A stretch of DNA of 64,000 nt, from positions 1,546,918,868 to 1,546,982,867 of the forward strand of contig OY728122.1 in the NCBI GenBank assembly GCA_963277665.1. The letters run 5' to 3'. Position 1 is the stretch's first letter. Every line of letters starts with the position of its first letter. Below the pieces are notes generated by a model that was given only the letters and a program-made list of their open reading frames with translations, was not told the origin of the DNA and did not search any database. The position numbers and the translations under genes are program-made. Below, piece after piece: positions 1-13,470 of this stretch. This DNA is from Viscum album. Its lineage: Eukaryota; Streptophyta; Magnoliopsida; Santalales; Viscaceae.

Positions 1-2840
1 TCTAAATAATGATTAACATTAGCACCCATGGTATTTTTGTATGACTTACTGCTTTCTAGTACAAAAATTTTCAACAAATATATAATATATTTTCCTTGAT
101 TTATATCATGGCCATATTCTTTTTGAGAAATTATAAATCATAGAATGAAATGTAATTATCCCATCATAGTCATTTCAATTTCATTTGGAATAAAATTTGA
201 AAAATATTTACAATGTTATTTATTTTTTTTATCTTAAAATAACATCATCAACAAAAATTTTCCCACCATGATATTAGAGAAAATGGTCATATTACAAATA
301 TTTTGACCTTATAATACTATAGAAAATCCATCTTACACTAATAATGTACTCAGTTTTCATACTAATCTCTTGATGTTTGTTTATGGTCTTACAGAGCTTT
401 ATTGTGTTTATAAAATGAATATTTTATATGTGGTTTTTTAAAACCACATTTGTGTAAAATATAATATTCCCCTCTTAAATATCCATTAAAAAGGAATATT
501 GTAAAACCATATTATATAATTTTATATTTATATTATATTCATAAGATGGAAAGATTCCAATTGCCTCGAATTTAGAAACAATTGACAAGGTTTTATCATA
601 GTTTATACCATCTTTCTGATTGTATCATTTTCCAACTAATCTTTATTTATTTGAATTAATTATCCCATGATCTTATTTCATGTTTCTAAAACCTAATTGG
701 TTCTTATAATTTTATAATTGGTTGGTATGTCTACTAATTCCCATAATTTATTTGAAATGTACAAATTATTTTATTCTATTAAATAAATTAACCAAATTTA
801 ATTTGTTAAAGAAAATTTATTAGTTGTATGATCTAATTGTGATAGAAAGGATAAAAATTAGATATGTTTCCTAAAATTGTTCAAGTTCTTATACGAGTTA
901 CTAAAACTCCTACAACTATTTGTAAAGGATGATCCTGTAATGTTATAAAATATCTTGGTAAGTCTTGTTTAGGTTATTCTATCTTATGTTATTATGTACT
1001 AGAATGAATATCATTTAAATTATTTTCAAAAAAAATATGAGGTTATTCATGAATCATATTTATAAAAATTTTAACAATTTTATCTTTTTTATAATTCTTT
1101 TTATTAGAAGATCACTTTCCTCAATCTTCACATGAACTAAATTCTCAAAAATCATTTAAATTTTATTATACACTTTATAGACTTTAGAACTAGTAGGATA
1201 TCATATAAATATTCCATCATCATTCATTGGATCATATTTACCAATAATTTCATTTTTATTTATTAAATCCACCTAGAATCAACATAATTTAGGTTACATC
1301 ACATTAGGATATCTATTATTAAATTATTCATAGAGTTCCTCTTTAATAAGGGGTCTTATTGAAACTCTATTCATTATATAGAGAGCTGTGTTACCAGATT
1401 CTACACAAATATATGTTGGTAGACTACATTCATTCAATATAGTCCTTTCTATTTATTAAATAGTTTTGTTTCAAATTTCAATAATTCAATTTTTGTTATG
1501 TTGTTCAAGGTGATGAGAATGTGTTATTAATAAATATTTTGGAGAAAAAAATATTAAACTCATGATTCTGAAATTCTCCACCATTATAACTTCTTAATAA
1601 AATTATTTTAAAATCATTTTCTTTTTGAAAATTTATACAAAACATTCAAAAATATTAAATACATAAATATTTTTTTTTGAAGTTAATCCCATGTAAATTT
1701 TAAAAAATAATCATTTATCTTGAAAACATATAATTTTTCAGAAAAATTTTATATGCTTAAAGCTTCTAAAAAATAAATGTGACTAGGTTCAAGTGGTTTA
1801 TTAGAATAAAATTTATTAAATTTTGTAAATATAATTTTTTTCCCAATTTTTTGTAAATAAAAAAATTTATCATTATCAAATTTTCACGTTGAAAATTACA
1901 AATATTAGTTATTTCATTGAAAATTTATAAAATGTGAATATATTAAATTTTCAAGTCTAATATAATTGATCCATGATTAATTTGTCTTAGTAGTAAAAAA
2001 ATTCAAATTCTATTTACTCAATGAATTAATATCCTAGTTATAATCATTTACAGTTCTTGGTACTCTAAATTTATGTAATTTAAAATTAATAACTAAGAAA
2101 TTAGAGTTAGATAAATCCTCTAAAAAACCCACCATATAAGATTTAATAGATAATTATCTATTTATTCATTAGTCCTTGAATATATATCACCTTTTTTATT
2201 GAGACTGACTTTGGAACTCAAAATAATACAACTCTAATTCATCCATTTTTCATTGTCTTCATATGTCATATTACGTACATCTATTTTTTTCCAATGTATT
2301 GTAATTATAAGGGTCTCTAGTCATGTGTCTTGATAAAGCATTTTCCATATAACATACAACATTTAAATAGTTGTGGTATTTTACCCAAAAAAAAATTCAA
2401 TGACCAATTTTATTACTCATATATTTTTAAGTCATGTTGTGTTAGCAAATAATGATAATGGAATTCATGCATTTGTTTTACTACCAAAATATATATTTCT
2501 TGATTTTTAAATTTTATCAGAAATAAAATAATTTTAAATTCAAATTATCTAAGTATTTATTTAATAATAGTTGTAAGTATAATTTCCTTTTATACTGCAA
2601 TAGAAACATGTATCAATTTTTGAAATTGGAAAATATAATTTTTTTTATAATATGTATTTTTCTTCCTTACTTGTTATACAATATTTCTCACTTTTAATAG
2701 TTATTTTTTCTAAAAAATATATTTTAAATATTATTCTACTTTTGTTAAATTCTATCAGTACTCTTGACTGATTCCACCCAATTCTCTAATTCCTTAATTT
2801 TATTTTTATGATCATCACAGTTTGATACAAATGTATAAAC
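1..2840 (-). pseudogene. Decayed Ty1/copia (Sirevirus-like) gag-pol remains
   Basis: This is an old copia polyprotein, readable only as fragments between many stops and frameshifts on the minus strand. At about 1327-1480 the translation gives an integrase C-terminal block (LPTY, then NTALYIMNRVSIRPLIK). At about 1150-1215 it gives the downstream block GIFI-stop-YPTSSKVYKVYNK. Further left, at about 545-760, is the start of the reverse transcriptase (motifs like the family's RLV-QGY-Q-EGI-YD-T and EAI). At about 2745-2830 a lysine/glutamate-rich stretch (KIKELENWVESVK) resembles the coiled-coil linker of Sirevirus gag-pol. The order, read leftwards, is gag linker, integrase, reverse transcriptase, as in Ty1/copia. 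The element continues beyond the left edge, and no LTR or primer-binding site was found for it. Family assignment is good; the right boundary is uncertain. Confidence 0.72.
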
Positions 2841-3600
2841 ATTTATTTAAATTATTGATGTTGTTTTATTATAGTATCATTTTAATTTAAAACAACATTA
2901 TGAATATGTTTTAGTGACTTCAGTGTTTTTAGTAAAGAGTCATAATTTTTCCATGAATTGAGCAATAATATCCAATTTTCTACTTAACTAGTTATGATAG
3001 TCCTAAGAAGAAGTGTAATTGGTTTGTACATATTATTCTTCATAAGTAATAAATAATATGTGTTCATTTATATTTTATGGACATATTTCTAAATTAGATT
3101 TTAAATTATTCGTTTTGTCTTCACACAGACCCCAAATTTCATTCATATCTATTTTCTGTTAATTTTCAAAATCAATTATCTTTTGATTTTTTCTATATTT
3201 TTAATTTCAACATTTATTTTGGGGAAATAATGTGTAATATGACCATTTTATTGCATTCATATAATCTTACGTATTTGGATCCACTATCTTCATCAATGAT
3301 TTATATAGATGTTCAATGTTATGTTCATTAAAAAAATTGTGGAGTGAATAAATAATAAAGAATAACATGATAATTTTTATAGTGGTTTGGGTCACAAAGA
3401 TCCCATATTCCACTAGGCCAACTCTCTCTATGTGATCATGGTGATTTTCAATAGTATGGTCATTATATAAAAATACCTTCACAACTAAGGGATGGTAGTT
3501 AGAAAATTTACAACAAGGATAATTAGAGCCTTTTATTTAGTTTACAGGGATCTAGTTTCTCCATAGCTTAGTCCAATAACCTAATACTCTTCCACGATTA
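2841..3600. other. AT-rich DNA, no supported feature
   Basis: It lies between the copia remains and the first recognisable part of LTR copy A. A 71-codon open frame on the minus strand at 3267-3482 shows no recognisable motif and is probably chance, or decayed copia gag or LTR sequence. Confidence 0.4.
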
Positions 3601-4954
3601 AATCTGAGAAACTGATCTTCTAATAAATCAAATGTGTTTAGATTGATTTGACATGTTCATTATCACAATTTTAGCATAAATTTAATGAATATATATCTAT
3701 ATCTTCAAATATGAATATCATAAAGAATGAATATACTTGATGATATCTAATTTGTTAATGATCTTCAATAATAGTCGCAATAAAAAATAACAATGCATGA
3801 TTGAAGTATGTATATCTCAAAAGTGTAACTTCATCATAATTAACAACATCAGTCAATCATTTATTCCATTTAATCGTATCTATATTCAATATTATATTGA
3901 AAAATAAATCTTTATAGAAAGTAGAAATAGAATTTATATTATATAGAAACCTTATCATTCCTTTGGTTTATCAGAGTTGAGTGTTTCTCTTAATAGATTA
4001 TAATAATCTAAAATAAAATCTTTCAGTGGAGCATTATTATTACTTATAAATAGGAATTATTTTCTACTTTGAATATGATCCTTTGAATTAATCATATAAA
4101 AAATATAAAATAGTATTTACTTCTATTAAGATCATTTCTAAAATCAAAAAAAATATCATAAATTAAAACTCCATTATTAAATAGTCAAATGTACCATTTC
4201 TTTATGTGATGAGGAAATTCCTAATGCAGTGTTGACAACGTACTGTTAATCAAAAAATTAGGTTTAATGTACAAATAATTTATTTTAAAAAAAAATTAGG
4301 TGTCTTACAAACATACTATTATTGATCCATACATCCATTTTTCTAAAATGTAGGATTGCATCAAAATTTAAGGTTGATAAAAAATACATTTCTAATATCA
4401 TAGGGTTCATGGTCCATATATGCTAATCTAAACATAGGGTTTCAGGTCCATATGCTACACTTATACATAGAATCATAGGGTATGGATAGTGTTTCAAAAA
4501 TAATTTTAAACAACTAAAAACTTCTATATCAAATATTATGACCCATAAATATAATAATATTATCAATAAATGAAATCCTGAAAAATTACAAAAGTAACTT
4601 TATTAGTTGAAATACAGTTTCATTTGTGAGAATAATAATCAATAATATTTATAGAGTATTAAAGATAACGTAAATTCACAACATATAAAAAATTTATTAA
4701 CAAAAGTATAATATCATATATTATTCAGTTATTACATGTTATAAAAATGTTATTAACAATTTCTTATTAAAATCAATGTTTCAGTGTGTTAATATTTTTT
4801 TATGATAATTTCAATTTAGTAGTTATGGTAATTGTACATTGGACAAGGATACATAAAATATAGAATAATATTAATTATATAAATATAATATTTATTCATT
4901 ATATACTTTTTAGAGTAATTCATAAAAGGTATATATTATAAAATAAATTACACC

Positions 4955-5405
4955 ATTCATGGAGATGTTATGTCAAACGTACGAATGAAAAGGGTTTTCC
5001 ATTTTTGATGGAAAAAAATGAATGATATATAAAAAATAAATCTCGTTTTAGAAATAACTATTCTATGTTATTTAATAATAATATTTTTTAAATATTTTCT
5101 ATTTCCACCCATGAATATTATAAATGAAAACAATATCACATTTTATTGGGGCGGTGATAGTCCCCACGTATACACAAGTGACATTATCATTTTCTAATGG
5201 ATTGGTAGGAATGAAATGCAAGAAAACATTATAATTAAAGAAGTATAATTTTTCCATAATTATAATAATTAAATATTAAACCGATAATAATATCAATAAA
5301 AAAATATTGTAATGGAAAATTAATTTTATTAGAATGTGGAAATATAATGTTTTACATATGCATGAGCGATACTTTTACTTCCTATTAGATTGATAGTGGG
5401 TGAAT
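4955..5405 (-). repeat. Spaced dyad-motif array of LTR copy A (three units visible)
   Basis: GC-richer motifs near 4965, 5153 (GGGGCGGTGATAGTCCCCAC) and 5352 are spaced about 188 and 200 bp. They correspond to the arrays in copies B, C, E, F and the young LTR. A fourth unit was not recognised. Confidence 0.5.
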
Positions 5406-5710
5406 AATGGATATTTTATGATTATAATAACATTTAACTATATTTAGGATACTTAAAATATTATTTTATGATGAATTTAAAATATTAATAATAGGTTTAA
5501 GATGTAATTAACTATATGTTGTTGGGCCATATAATTACCATATCTTCGGGAGACCTCATTTTGGTCCTTTTTTTAACCCATTGAAATCTTCTTTTGGGAA
5601 TACCAAAACCACTAATTTTATTATATTTAATTTTATAAGATAATATTATATGGTTTTGTGGAGGTAGATTATTCAATGTGGTTTAAGGTTTGGAAATGGG
5701 GGGGGTTCCA

Positions 5711-5717
5711 TTTTATA
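5711..5717 (-). promoter_or_regulatory. TATA box of LTR copy A
   Basis: The minus strand reads TATAAAA after a CCCTCCCCTCAC tract, matching the TATA context of the young LTR (CCCCTCTTATAAAAGGGAAC). It is probably inactive, given how decayed the copy is. Confidence 0.5.
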
Positions 5718-7149
5718 AGTGAGGGGAGGGAAACTGATGGAATTTGTAAAAAGATTAAAATTTATTAAATTGATTCTCTATTTAAATTCTTCAAAAAGGA
5801 AAGTTACTTAAAATGTTATTATTTGGACAAAACACTATCATCCAATTACATTTCAATAGGTTTTGTTATGTTTTAAATCTCATCATTTTGTTTGTCCCCT
5901 TAGTCAAGGAAGTTTATCCAAATCCCTGGTTATGAACTTTTTTATATTAAATGGTTGTTAATATAATTAAAAATTACCAATTGTATAATAATTTTTATTG
6001 GTATGGAATTTTAATACATTTACCATCCGACTTGTTCTTGGGAGGTTTTTATGATTTTTAATATTTTAATAAAATATTACTTAATATAAAATATCATCAA
6101 CGTCTTTTTCAACAATATTTAATTTATTTTTCATTAATGTAATAATGACAACAAATAAATTAAAATATAAATCATTAGAAAATTCATAATATTATATATA
6201 TTTTTTTATTTTTTTAATAGATTAATTCACCCAAAACATATTATGTTTAATATTTTTAAAACATTTATTTTATTTTTATACAAATTCAATTAATACCATA
6301 TATGTGTTGCATAATCAATGATGGTAATTATAAAATCACTAATAATTAAAAATAAATTTATATGACAAAGAAATAATTTATCATCTAAATAATAATTTAT
6401 AAACATAAGTGATCTCTTTTTATGTATCTACAAAAATTCTATAAATATTTGAGTAATGAGAGTGTCATTTTAGTATTTAATATTTCATTAAATTTATGTG
6501 TCTAGAATAATATGAGAAAAATGAAGAAATGGGGAAATAGGTTTGAATCATGAATGGAATTTATAGGATACATTAATACAATTGTATTGTTAGGACCCAT
6601 CCTCAGGGCCCGTGCCATGACTACCCCAAGCCCGCCTTCGATAGGCCAGGGGCTGGCGACTAGCACCAAAGAAAAATCTCAGATAAAAAGAGAAGGCATA
6701 GCCTTTAAACCTATAACACACATAGTCTAAACACAATAAGTATAAGAAACAAGTACTAATATAGAAATAAAGGTGTGCTGAAAGTATATGTGCCATTATA
6801 CAAGCCCAAATGAATAACAAGTACAAGTACAAGTAAAAAAGGAAAACATCTCATGGATCATCCACCGGGGAATCCTACATTATGGATAGGTACAGATCTC
6901 GAACAACTCATCCCTAAGTTATGTCCCGTCTAGTCTAGATCTAAGAAGCCTCTCGTCTGTCACCCTCAGCCTCGATCACTGCTGACCGTCATCTGTATAG
7001 GACACAACAAGGTGTAGGCAAATCTCGTAGAGGGGTGAGTATAACAATACTCAGAAGGGGACCCCAAGACCTCTGATGGTCTCCCATAATCAACTAAGGA
7101 TAATCCACAGTAGTAAGATAAAATCAAGAAGTATCAACATTCCCTAATT

Positions 7150-7312
7150 AGGTATATTCCCATATATATACCTAAGTTACCAATCATATTCCGACTCCAA
7201 CACTCGAGCCCAAGCACAACAAAGTATCAATCATCCATACTTAGGTATATTCCTATACATATACCTAAGTTACCAATAACAGTCTGGCTCCAACACTTGA
7301 TCCCAAGCACAA
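7150..7312. repeat. Two-unit 93-bp tandem repeat inside the solo LTR
   Basis: Unit 1 starts at 7150 and unit 2 at 7243. Both begin AGGTATATTCC, continue with an AT palindrome and TACCTAAGTTACCAAT, then CTCCAACACT and CCCAAGCACAAC. The second unit is shorter at its end. Confidence 0.85.
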
Positions 7313-7649
7313 CCCATTACCATCACTATCGAACCCATGGAGGATACCAGTCTGGTACAGTCTCTTTCAAAAACACGGAGGATCTTGGTACAATAGTAGG
7401 TCCACATAGGATCCTATCATCTCAGTCGCAGCCAGCTATAGGGTTCTCGCACACAGCACGCTCGATTCCGGGAGGGTTCGCTACTCGATCCATGTTTTGA
7501 AACATAAAATACCATGAAGTCTCATGTTGATATATCTCGTAGTTCTGTCTCATCATAAGCAACCCAACACGACAGACAGCACGTCAATCGGATGCCCGAT
7601 TTGTGAGTTATTGGCATTTCGGTTCTAGGGGCCTGATTGGTTTTTAGGT

Positions 7650-8570
7650 TCAAAACAACCCGACCATACCCCAACTACATCCAAACCTCATGTGGGGTAT
7701 TAAAAAAGAACTTTCTTGATCTAAGCCTTCTGTTTCCACAGAACATTTGTCATTCGAACACCAGTGGCCCATGATATGGGCGGAAAGGTGAAAACTAGCC
7801 ATATCGGGTCTCGGTCCGGTCCGACCCAGACGGAGCGACCTAGCCCAAACCGTTCCAGAACAGGGTCTGATCGGGTCCGAGGAAGCGGCCCGGCCTGAGG
7901 GGAGGCCCGACCCAGTAGGCAACCTGGACCGAGGGGGTCCCGGATGAGGGCGGCCTGACCCGTTGGCGGCCCGGCCGAGGGCGGCCGGACCAGGGGGCGG
8001 CACGCACGATGGCGGGTCGGCCAAAGGCGGCCCGGTGGCCTGCCCTAGCTGCGCCTAGGGGAGGCGTGCGCCCTGCCTAGCACACATGAACGGCTTAGCA
8101 GTTAGGGTCGAGACCCTAACCGGTGTCAGGTGGCACCGGTCCAGGTCACGAGGGACCCTGAGGATCCCGCTCCTACCGGCTGGACAAACGGCCAGCCGTT
8201 CAACTCCTCTGGTGGCCGGCCCAGTCGGCCGCCTCTACTCCCTACCGCGGCGTGATGGCATGGTGGTCCTGCTCCACCATGCGCCATGATGGCATTGCGC
8301 CTCCTCCATCGTGGCCCGGCCTAGCCGCAGCCCTCTACTGGCCTCTTCGCGGTGCACCGGAGCCGCGCCGCCTCGACCGCAGTTCCCTTCTTCTCCACGC
8401 GGCGTGGTGGCACCGCACCCCTCCGGCGGCCCGGTCGGACTCCTTGATCCGTTGTGGCCTGCTCTGGTCATGGCCCAGTCCTCCGCGTGGCATGACGGTG
8501 CCCCACTCTTGTGGAGACCCAGTTGCCTTGCACTGTCGGCTTCTTCATGGTCCGCCTCTGTCATCAACAA
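7650..8570. other. GC- and CpG-rich tract inside the solo LTR
   Basis: This is the most GC-rich stretch of the window, with reiterated GGCGGCCCGGCC-like words (densest at about 7850-8050). It leaves several overlapping open frames on both strands (for example 7650-8024 minus, 8252-8725 plus, 8235-8570 minus). Their translations are low-complexity P/R/G/S-rich and show no domain, so I do not call any of them a gene. Confidence 0.6.
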
Positions 8571-11500
8571 ACAAGAAAAACCAAAGGGGTAGGGTCATGC
8601 CGTGTTTGTGCGGTTCGATCCCTCCTTGTTATGGTTATAACAATTATAAAAACCAATACAAGATTTGGGAATTGAAGGATGAAAACAATTCAAATCCCCC
8701 AACCTCTTTTGTTGATGATCGTTGATGGTGGAAGAAGAGTTCAGAGTAGTCTATGTCTAAAACGACGTCGTCTGTGTTCTTCATGGTCGACTCCTCCTAT
8801 TTTTGCATGGTTGAAGATCGGTGAATAATTTTTTCATTCTTCGTTGGAAGGATGATTTTCTCTAAGGGTTCTCCAAAGCTCTACCCAAAAAGAATGTGCC
8901 AACCAAAAATAATGGGTTAAGCTTACCCATTATTTAATCATTTGACAAAAAGAATTCAAAATAATTCAAATGGGTTTTAATTATTTAATTGATGGAGCTA
9001 AATTAATTAATAGAGGGTGGTTGGAACTTTAATGAATGGATTTCAAGATCCTTCCCCCACTTTTGGGGAGAACAACGAGGTTTAATGCTTGTGTGGGCCC
9101 ACCTAATAATATCCACCCATTAGAGGTAATGTGCGGGTGGGCCCCACCTCCAACCTCCACTTGGAGGTTTTTAACCACCAACAAATAAAAATAAGCACAC
9201 CTTATTTTTATTTAATTTTATTTAAAACCCCAAAAAACTATCTTCCATTCTCGACATAACACAACTGTGATGAAGGTCTCACTATGCAATCCCTGACGCT
9301 ACAAGTTCAACGTTGCCCTGGGATTTAAGTTTCCAGCATCTGTTCAAAAGATATAAAATCCTTCTCGTACGTTTACTAAACGCACCCGAACATATTTTCA
9401 GAAATTTATTTCATGCACACTGGGACTCGGAATCAAGCGCCATTAGAAACTACATACTCGTAAAATTCATATGAATTTTAGAAAAAAAATTCCACAGAAT
9501 TTTCAGGTGTTTACATTTATAAGTCCAATTATTATATATATTTTAAATCCTAATCAAAAAAATTTTACCCCATTTTACCCTGGCTGAAGTGAAAAAATAT
9601 ACCAATGTTACTATTCATACTAAAAAAAATTCCAATTTTCAAAATTAGAAGATAATTATTCTGAATAATTGATCAATGTATTTATTCAATTTTAATGTGG
9701 TATAAATTCATTTAAAATCGGTTCTAATAATGCAATATAGACTAATTTATCAAAAAATACATTTTTAATCATAAAACTATATTTATTATTAGCCCATAAT
9801 AAACCATTATATAAATTTAAGTAAAATATCTAAACATATATTTATTATATATATGTAATAGAAATAATTCATCAATAGTGATTAAATATTTTAATTAAAA
9901 TAAAAACACATTACACACTTAAAAAGAATTTCGAGAAAAACATTTCATTATTTTTCATGGAAGGTTTATTTTTATTTCTAATCAATTGATAATAACATAA
10001 TTCATTTTCTGAAATTTTATACAATTATTTTTTCATAATTTAGTTATACCAATTCATAACAACCAATCCAATCGCTATGTAATAATTTTACTATAAAATA
10101 ATTTTTTTTATTAGTATATCATGGTTTTTTTAAACTTAGTTTTGTGTGTAATAAATGCTACCAAAGTAATAAAACTTATTTATTGTGAAATATATCATAA
10201 AATATCATGATATTACAACAAAATTCTTGTAGGGTAACATTTCAGTAAAGACTACCTATATTATTTTAGGATATACTTAATTTGGGTGAATAGGTTTTTA
10301 TATCAATTGAATGAATTAATGATATCATCTTATGCGATACCATTTGGAACCGGCCTTCGCTTAATGGAGTTTTCATGATCTTTTGTATGTTTTATTTCAC
10401 GTGGATTAAATATGTGGGATTTATCAATACTTTTAAAAGTGGGATTAATATATTCTTCCAATTAATTCTGAAATTTTCTTTTTTTTCATAAGATAATTAT
10501 GGGATACTATTTGTGGAACCCAATCCATTGTCACATATAGGTAGTAACACCCAATCCACTATGCAAAGGGAAAGAAGTAGTGATTACTAATAAGAAATCT
10601 TATGGTTGTATGTGAATATTACATTAACATATTTTATTATTTCATTCATAATGATTGTTAAATATTACAATGTTATATTTCTATGTTATGTGATTATAAT
10701 CACATGAATACAACCCATGGTATATGTCTTACACTTGGATGATAATATTTTTGAGGTCTTATGTTTCCATTACCTTCTCTATTTGGTTATTTCATTTCAT
10801 ATGACTATATTTAATTATTCCATAAATTTGTTTAATCATCTATTTCACATATGTTAATGATTTATACATGTTTATCAGTTAAACCATTATTACACTTTTG
10901 AAAAATATTTCACTTATTAATTGTTTATGCAAACTACTTATTATTATTCTTGTTGCATTAATGAATCACAAGAGAACACATTTTTAAAAATAATATATGT
11001 ACCCAATTTTTATGAGTTGTAAATGAAATATTTTTTAATAATAAATTTATATACATTATAATAGCCTAGTACCCGCACATTGTTATCCTGTGTTGAAATC
11101 GATAACATTACATTTATATCTATAAATCTAATAATTGGGAGCCAATTCTTTCCATAATAACCTTACAACACCAAAATAAAAACATGGATCACTTACATTC
11201 AAGAGGAACTTTTAGGTTATGAGTTTTAGATAATTTAGAAAAACTGATACATAAACAACTCAAATCAACTTAGACCCATATTTTATAAAAGTTATATGTC
11301 TACCATTTGACCCATATTTTTAAATTTTATAATAAGTCATAAGTATCATTTTTGTGAATCCAATTATTTAACAAATAATTCTATATCATTATTTAAAAAC
11401 AAGGAAAATGTAAATCAAAGAATCATGAGAATAACCTCTCTGTAAGGATATACACAATCATTAATAATTAAATTTCAACTAGAATTTAAAGAAAGAATAT

Positions 11501-12002
11501 TGTAATGATGACGTAATCAAACTTGTATATAAAATATTTTAAGAACTCAAAGTCATTAATATGTTGTCAATCAAATTTGAAAACATGTAATGTGAAAGAG
11601 TCATAAAAATCAATAACCATGAGATTTATGCTATCAATATAATTCATTAGAAACATTATAAAAAATTATAATTCATAAAAAACCTAAAGGTATCTTAGGA
11701 AATCATTATAATTTTCCCTCTTATATATTGAATAACTAGTTGGTCATCATCCTTACATGTGACATTAAAAAATAGAATATATGTATGACCAATATCCATA
11801 CAGAATGCATTAGAGGGATATTACAGACCCACCTTTTAATAGACAATCATGGAAGCACACATCATTTTTTTATTAAGAAGTCGTCCATTAAATGTCCAAG
11901 TACCATTGAAAAATTATCACATATAAAATCTTTCACAAATAATTTTATCAACCAATAACCCCTTGATTAACATATGTAAAATTAATTAGTTATATGATAA
12001 TC

Positions 12003-12400
12003 ACATTGAATCCTGATTAACCCTTAAAAAGACATGGTTTAAATAAATATCTTTTTGAAACATTATTATCCCATGAAAATTGAAATTAAATAAATAATAA
12101 ATATTTTTGAAGCATGATTAAACCATGGAAGTGGAAAGGGTTCATTATAAATCTCATTGAAACGTAAATAACCCATAAAAATAAAATTGGTTCCATAACA
12201 ATATCCTTGAAACATGCATAACCTATAGAAAGGAAATGGGTTAAATAAAAACCTCTTTGAACAAGGAGTATCCCTTGTAAATTAAATGGGATTAATAAAA
12301 ATCACATTAAAACATGAGTGTCCCAAGTAAAATAAATGGGTTAAATATAAAAATACTATTAACATGATTTTCCCACGAAAAACAAATAGTTTAAATCATT
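12003..12400 (-). repeat. 50-bp minisatellite, about eight units, in LTR B
   Basis: The units have a consensus like TGAAACATGATTAACCCATG followed by AAAATGAAATGGGTTAAATA. Each unit therefore contains an internal dyad (TTAACCCAT ... ATGGGTTAA). Unit length is mostly 48-52 bp and units are diverged. The matching array in LTR C is at 18541-18975; the young LTR lacks it. Confidence 0.85.
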
Positions 12401-13470
12401 GAAACAAACATAATATATCCAATGAATGAATTAAGATGGTATAAATAAAAAAATACCCAATTGAGCACCTGTAATAATAAATTTTATTACAATGATGAAT
12501 GGGAACACCACATAAACATCATTAAAACATTATTTTTGAAAATAATATTTGAACATTATATATTGTCCTGTAACACATTGATACATTTTAATTATAATCC
12601 CTATAATGTAATAACATTAAATAATACTTATTTAATCATGAGAAAAATGACATTAATGATATAACATGTAATATAAGAAGTATATAAAACTAAAAAAGTA
12701 TAGGATTTTAACATAACAAATGACACAAAGAAGGGAAATATTGACAAAATTTGAATATTTCTTTTATTACATTGAAACCATAAAACATTTGTATAATATA
12801 AAATAAAAAATTATTAAAACTCATTAAATTTAATTAAATTAATAAAAATATTTGCTAATTTTATAATCCTAACAACAAAAACAAGTGGTGAAATGGAAAA
12901 TTTATCAAAAAATAAAAGTGAATCTAGAAATTCTCTTACAATAAGGGTAAAATTTTAATTGAAAATCCCAAAAGTAATATTCATAAAATTATACATTAAA
13001 AAACATGAATATAAAATAATTAGTGATATAATATATCAATATTTTAGTATATTCAACACACAAGGTAAATATGTTTTCATTATGATGTATTTTTCATGAA
13101 AGTTAAAGTGAGACATGAATCCCTTACATTGAGTCTGATTTTTCATTTATGTCTTTTATCGTCCAGAATTTTAAAATTATATAAAATATCTAATTTCATC
13201 CTTGTATTTTTAATGTTTATTACTAATTTTATTTCACTTATATAGAAGTTATTTAGAATTACATAATCTATATTGTTTATGTTGGATGTTTTGACGATAT
13301 TTGATTTGAGGGTCAAAATTGACATTGGGAGCTCAACTATGGTCAAATTGTTCATTATTGAAACATATAAATAATTTATATAGTGAAATAATTATCTTAT
13401 TTATTATTAAATTATACCATTAAATCGAATCATGAATTATTATTATGAAAAATGATCCAACTTAACAATT

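Larger units (their letters stand above)
6588..9515 (-). mobile_element. Solo LTR of a second Ty3/gypsy-like family
   Basis: A 2928-bp block, clearly more GC-rich than its surroundings. On the minus strand it runs from TGTAAACACC (right end) to GGGTCCTAACA (left end), so it has the TG...CA termini of an LTR. Near its 3' end it contains a stretch reading TATACTCACCCCTCTACGAG, comparable in position and wording to GAGCTCACCCCTTTTGTATG near the end of the young Tekay LTR. No interior, primer-binding site, polypurine tract or second LTR lies beside it, so it fits a solo LTR left by LTR-LTR recombination. The flanking pentamers TGTAT (6583-6587) and TTTAT (9516-9520) differ at one base and may be a decayed target duplication. 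It lies inside copy A and is therefore younger than it. Its family is inferred from termini and style only. Confidence 0.7.
3600..10535 (-). repeat. Old long LTR, copy A (split by the solo LTR at 6588-9515)
   Basis: This is a minus-strand, heavily AT-drifted relative of the LTRs of the young element. The best anchors are the TATA region at about 5700-5730 (reverse complement of a C-rich tract, then TATAAAA, then purine-rich sequence) and three spaced dyad motifs at about 4965, 5153 and 5352. Its right end (the LTR 5' end) is placed near 10535, where a GATACTA stretch followed by CCATTGTCACA aligns with the ends of copies B and C. The left boundary is not resolved and the stretch at 3.6-4.9 kb is only weakly assigned. 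The 2928-bp insertion at 6588-9515 interrupts it. Confidence 0.5.

Noticed and set aside
7650..8725. Cluster of overlapping open frames up to 157 codons in the GC-rich tract
   Set aside because: Their translations are low-complexity, overlap on both strands and show no domain. They result from low stop-codon frequency in GC-rich LTR DNA.
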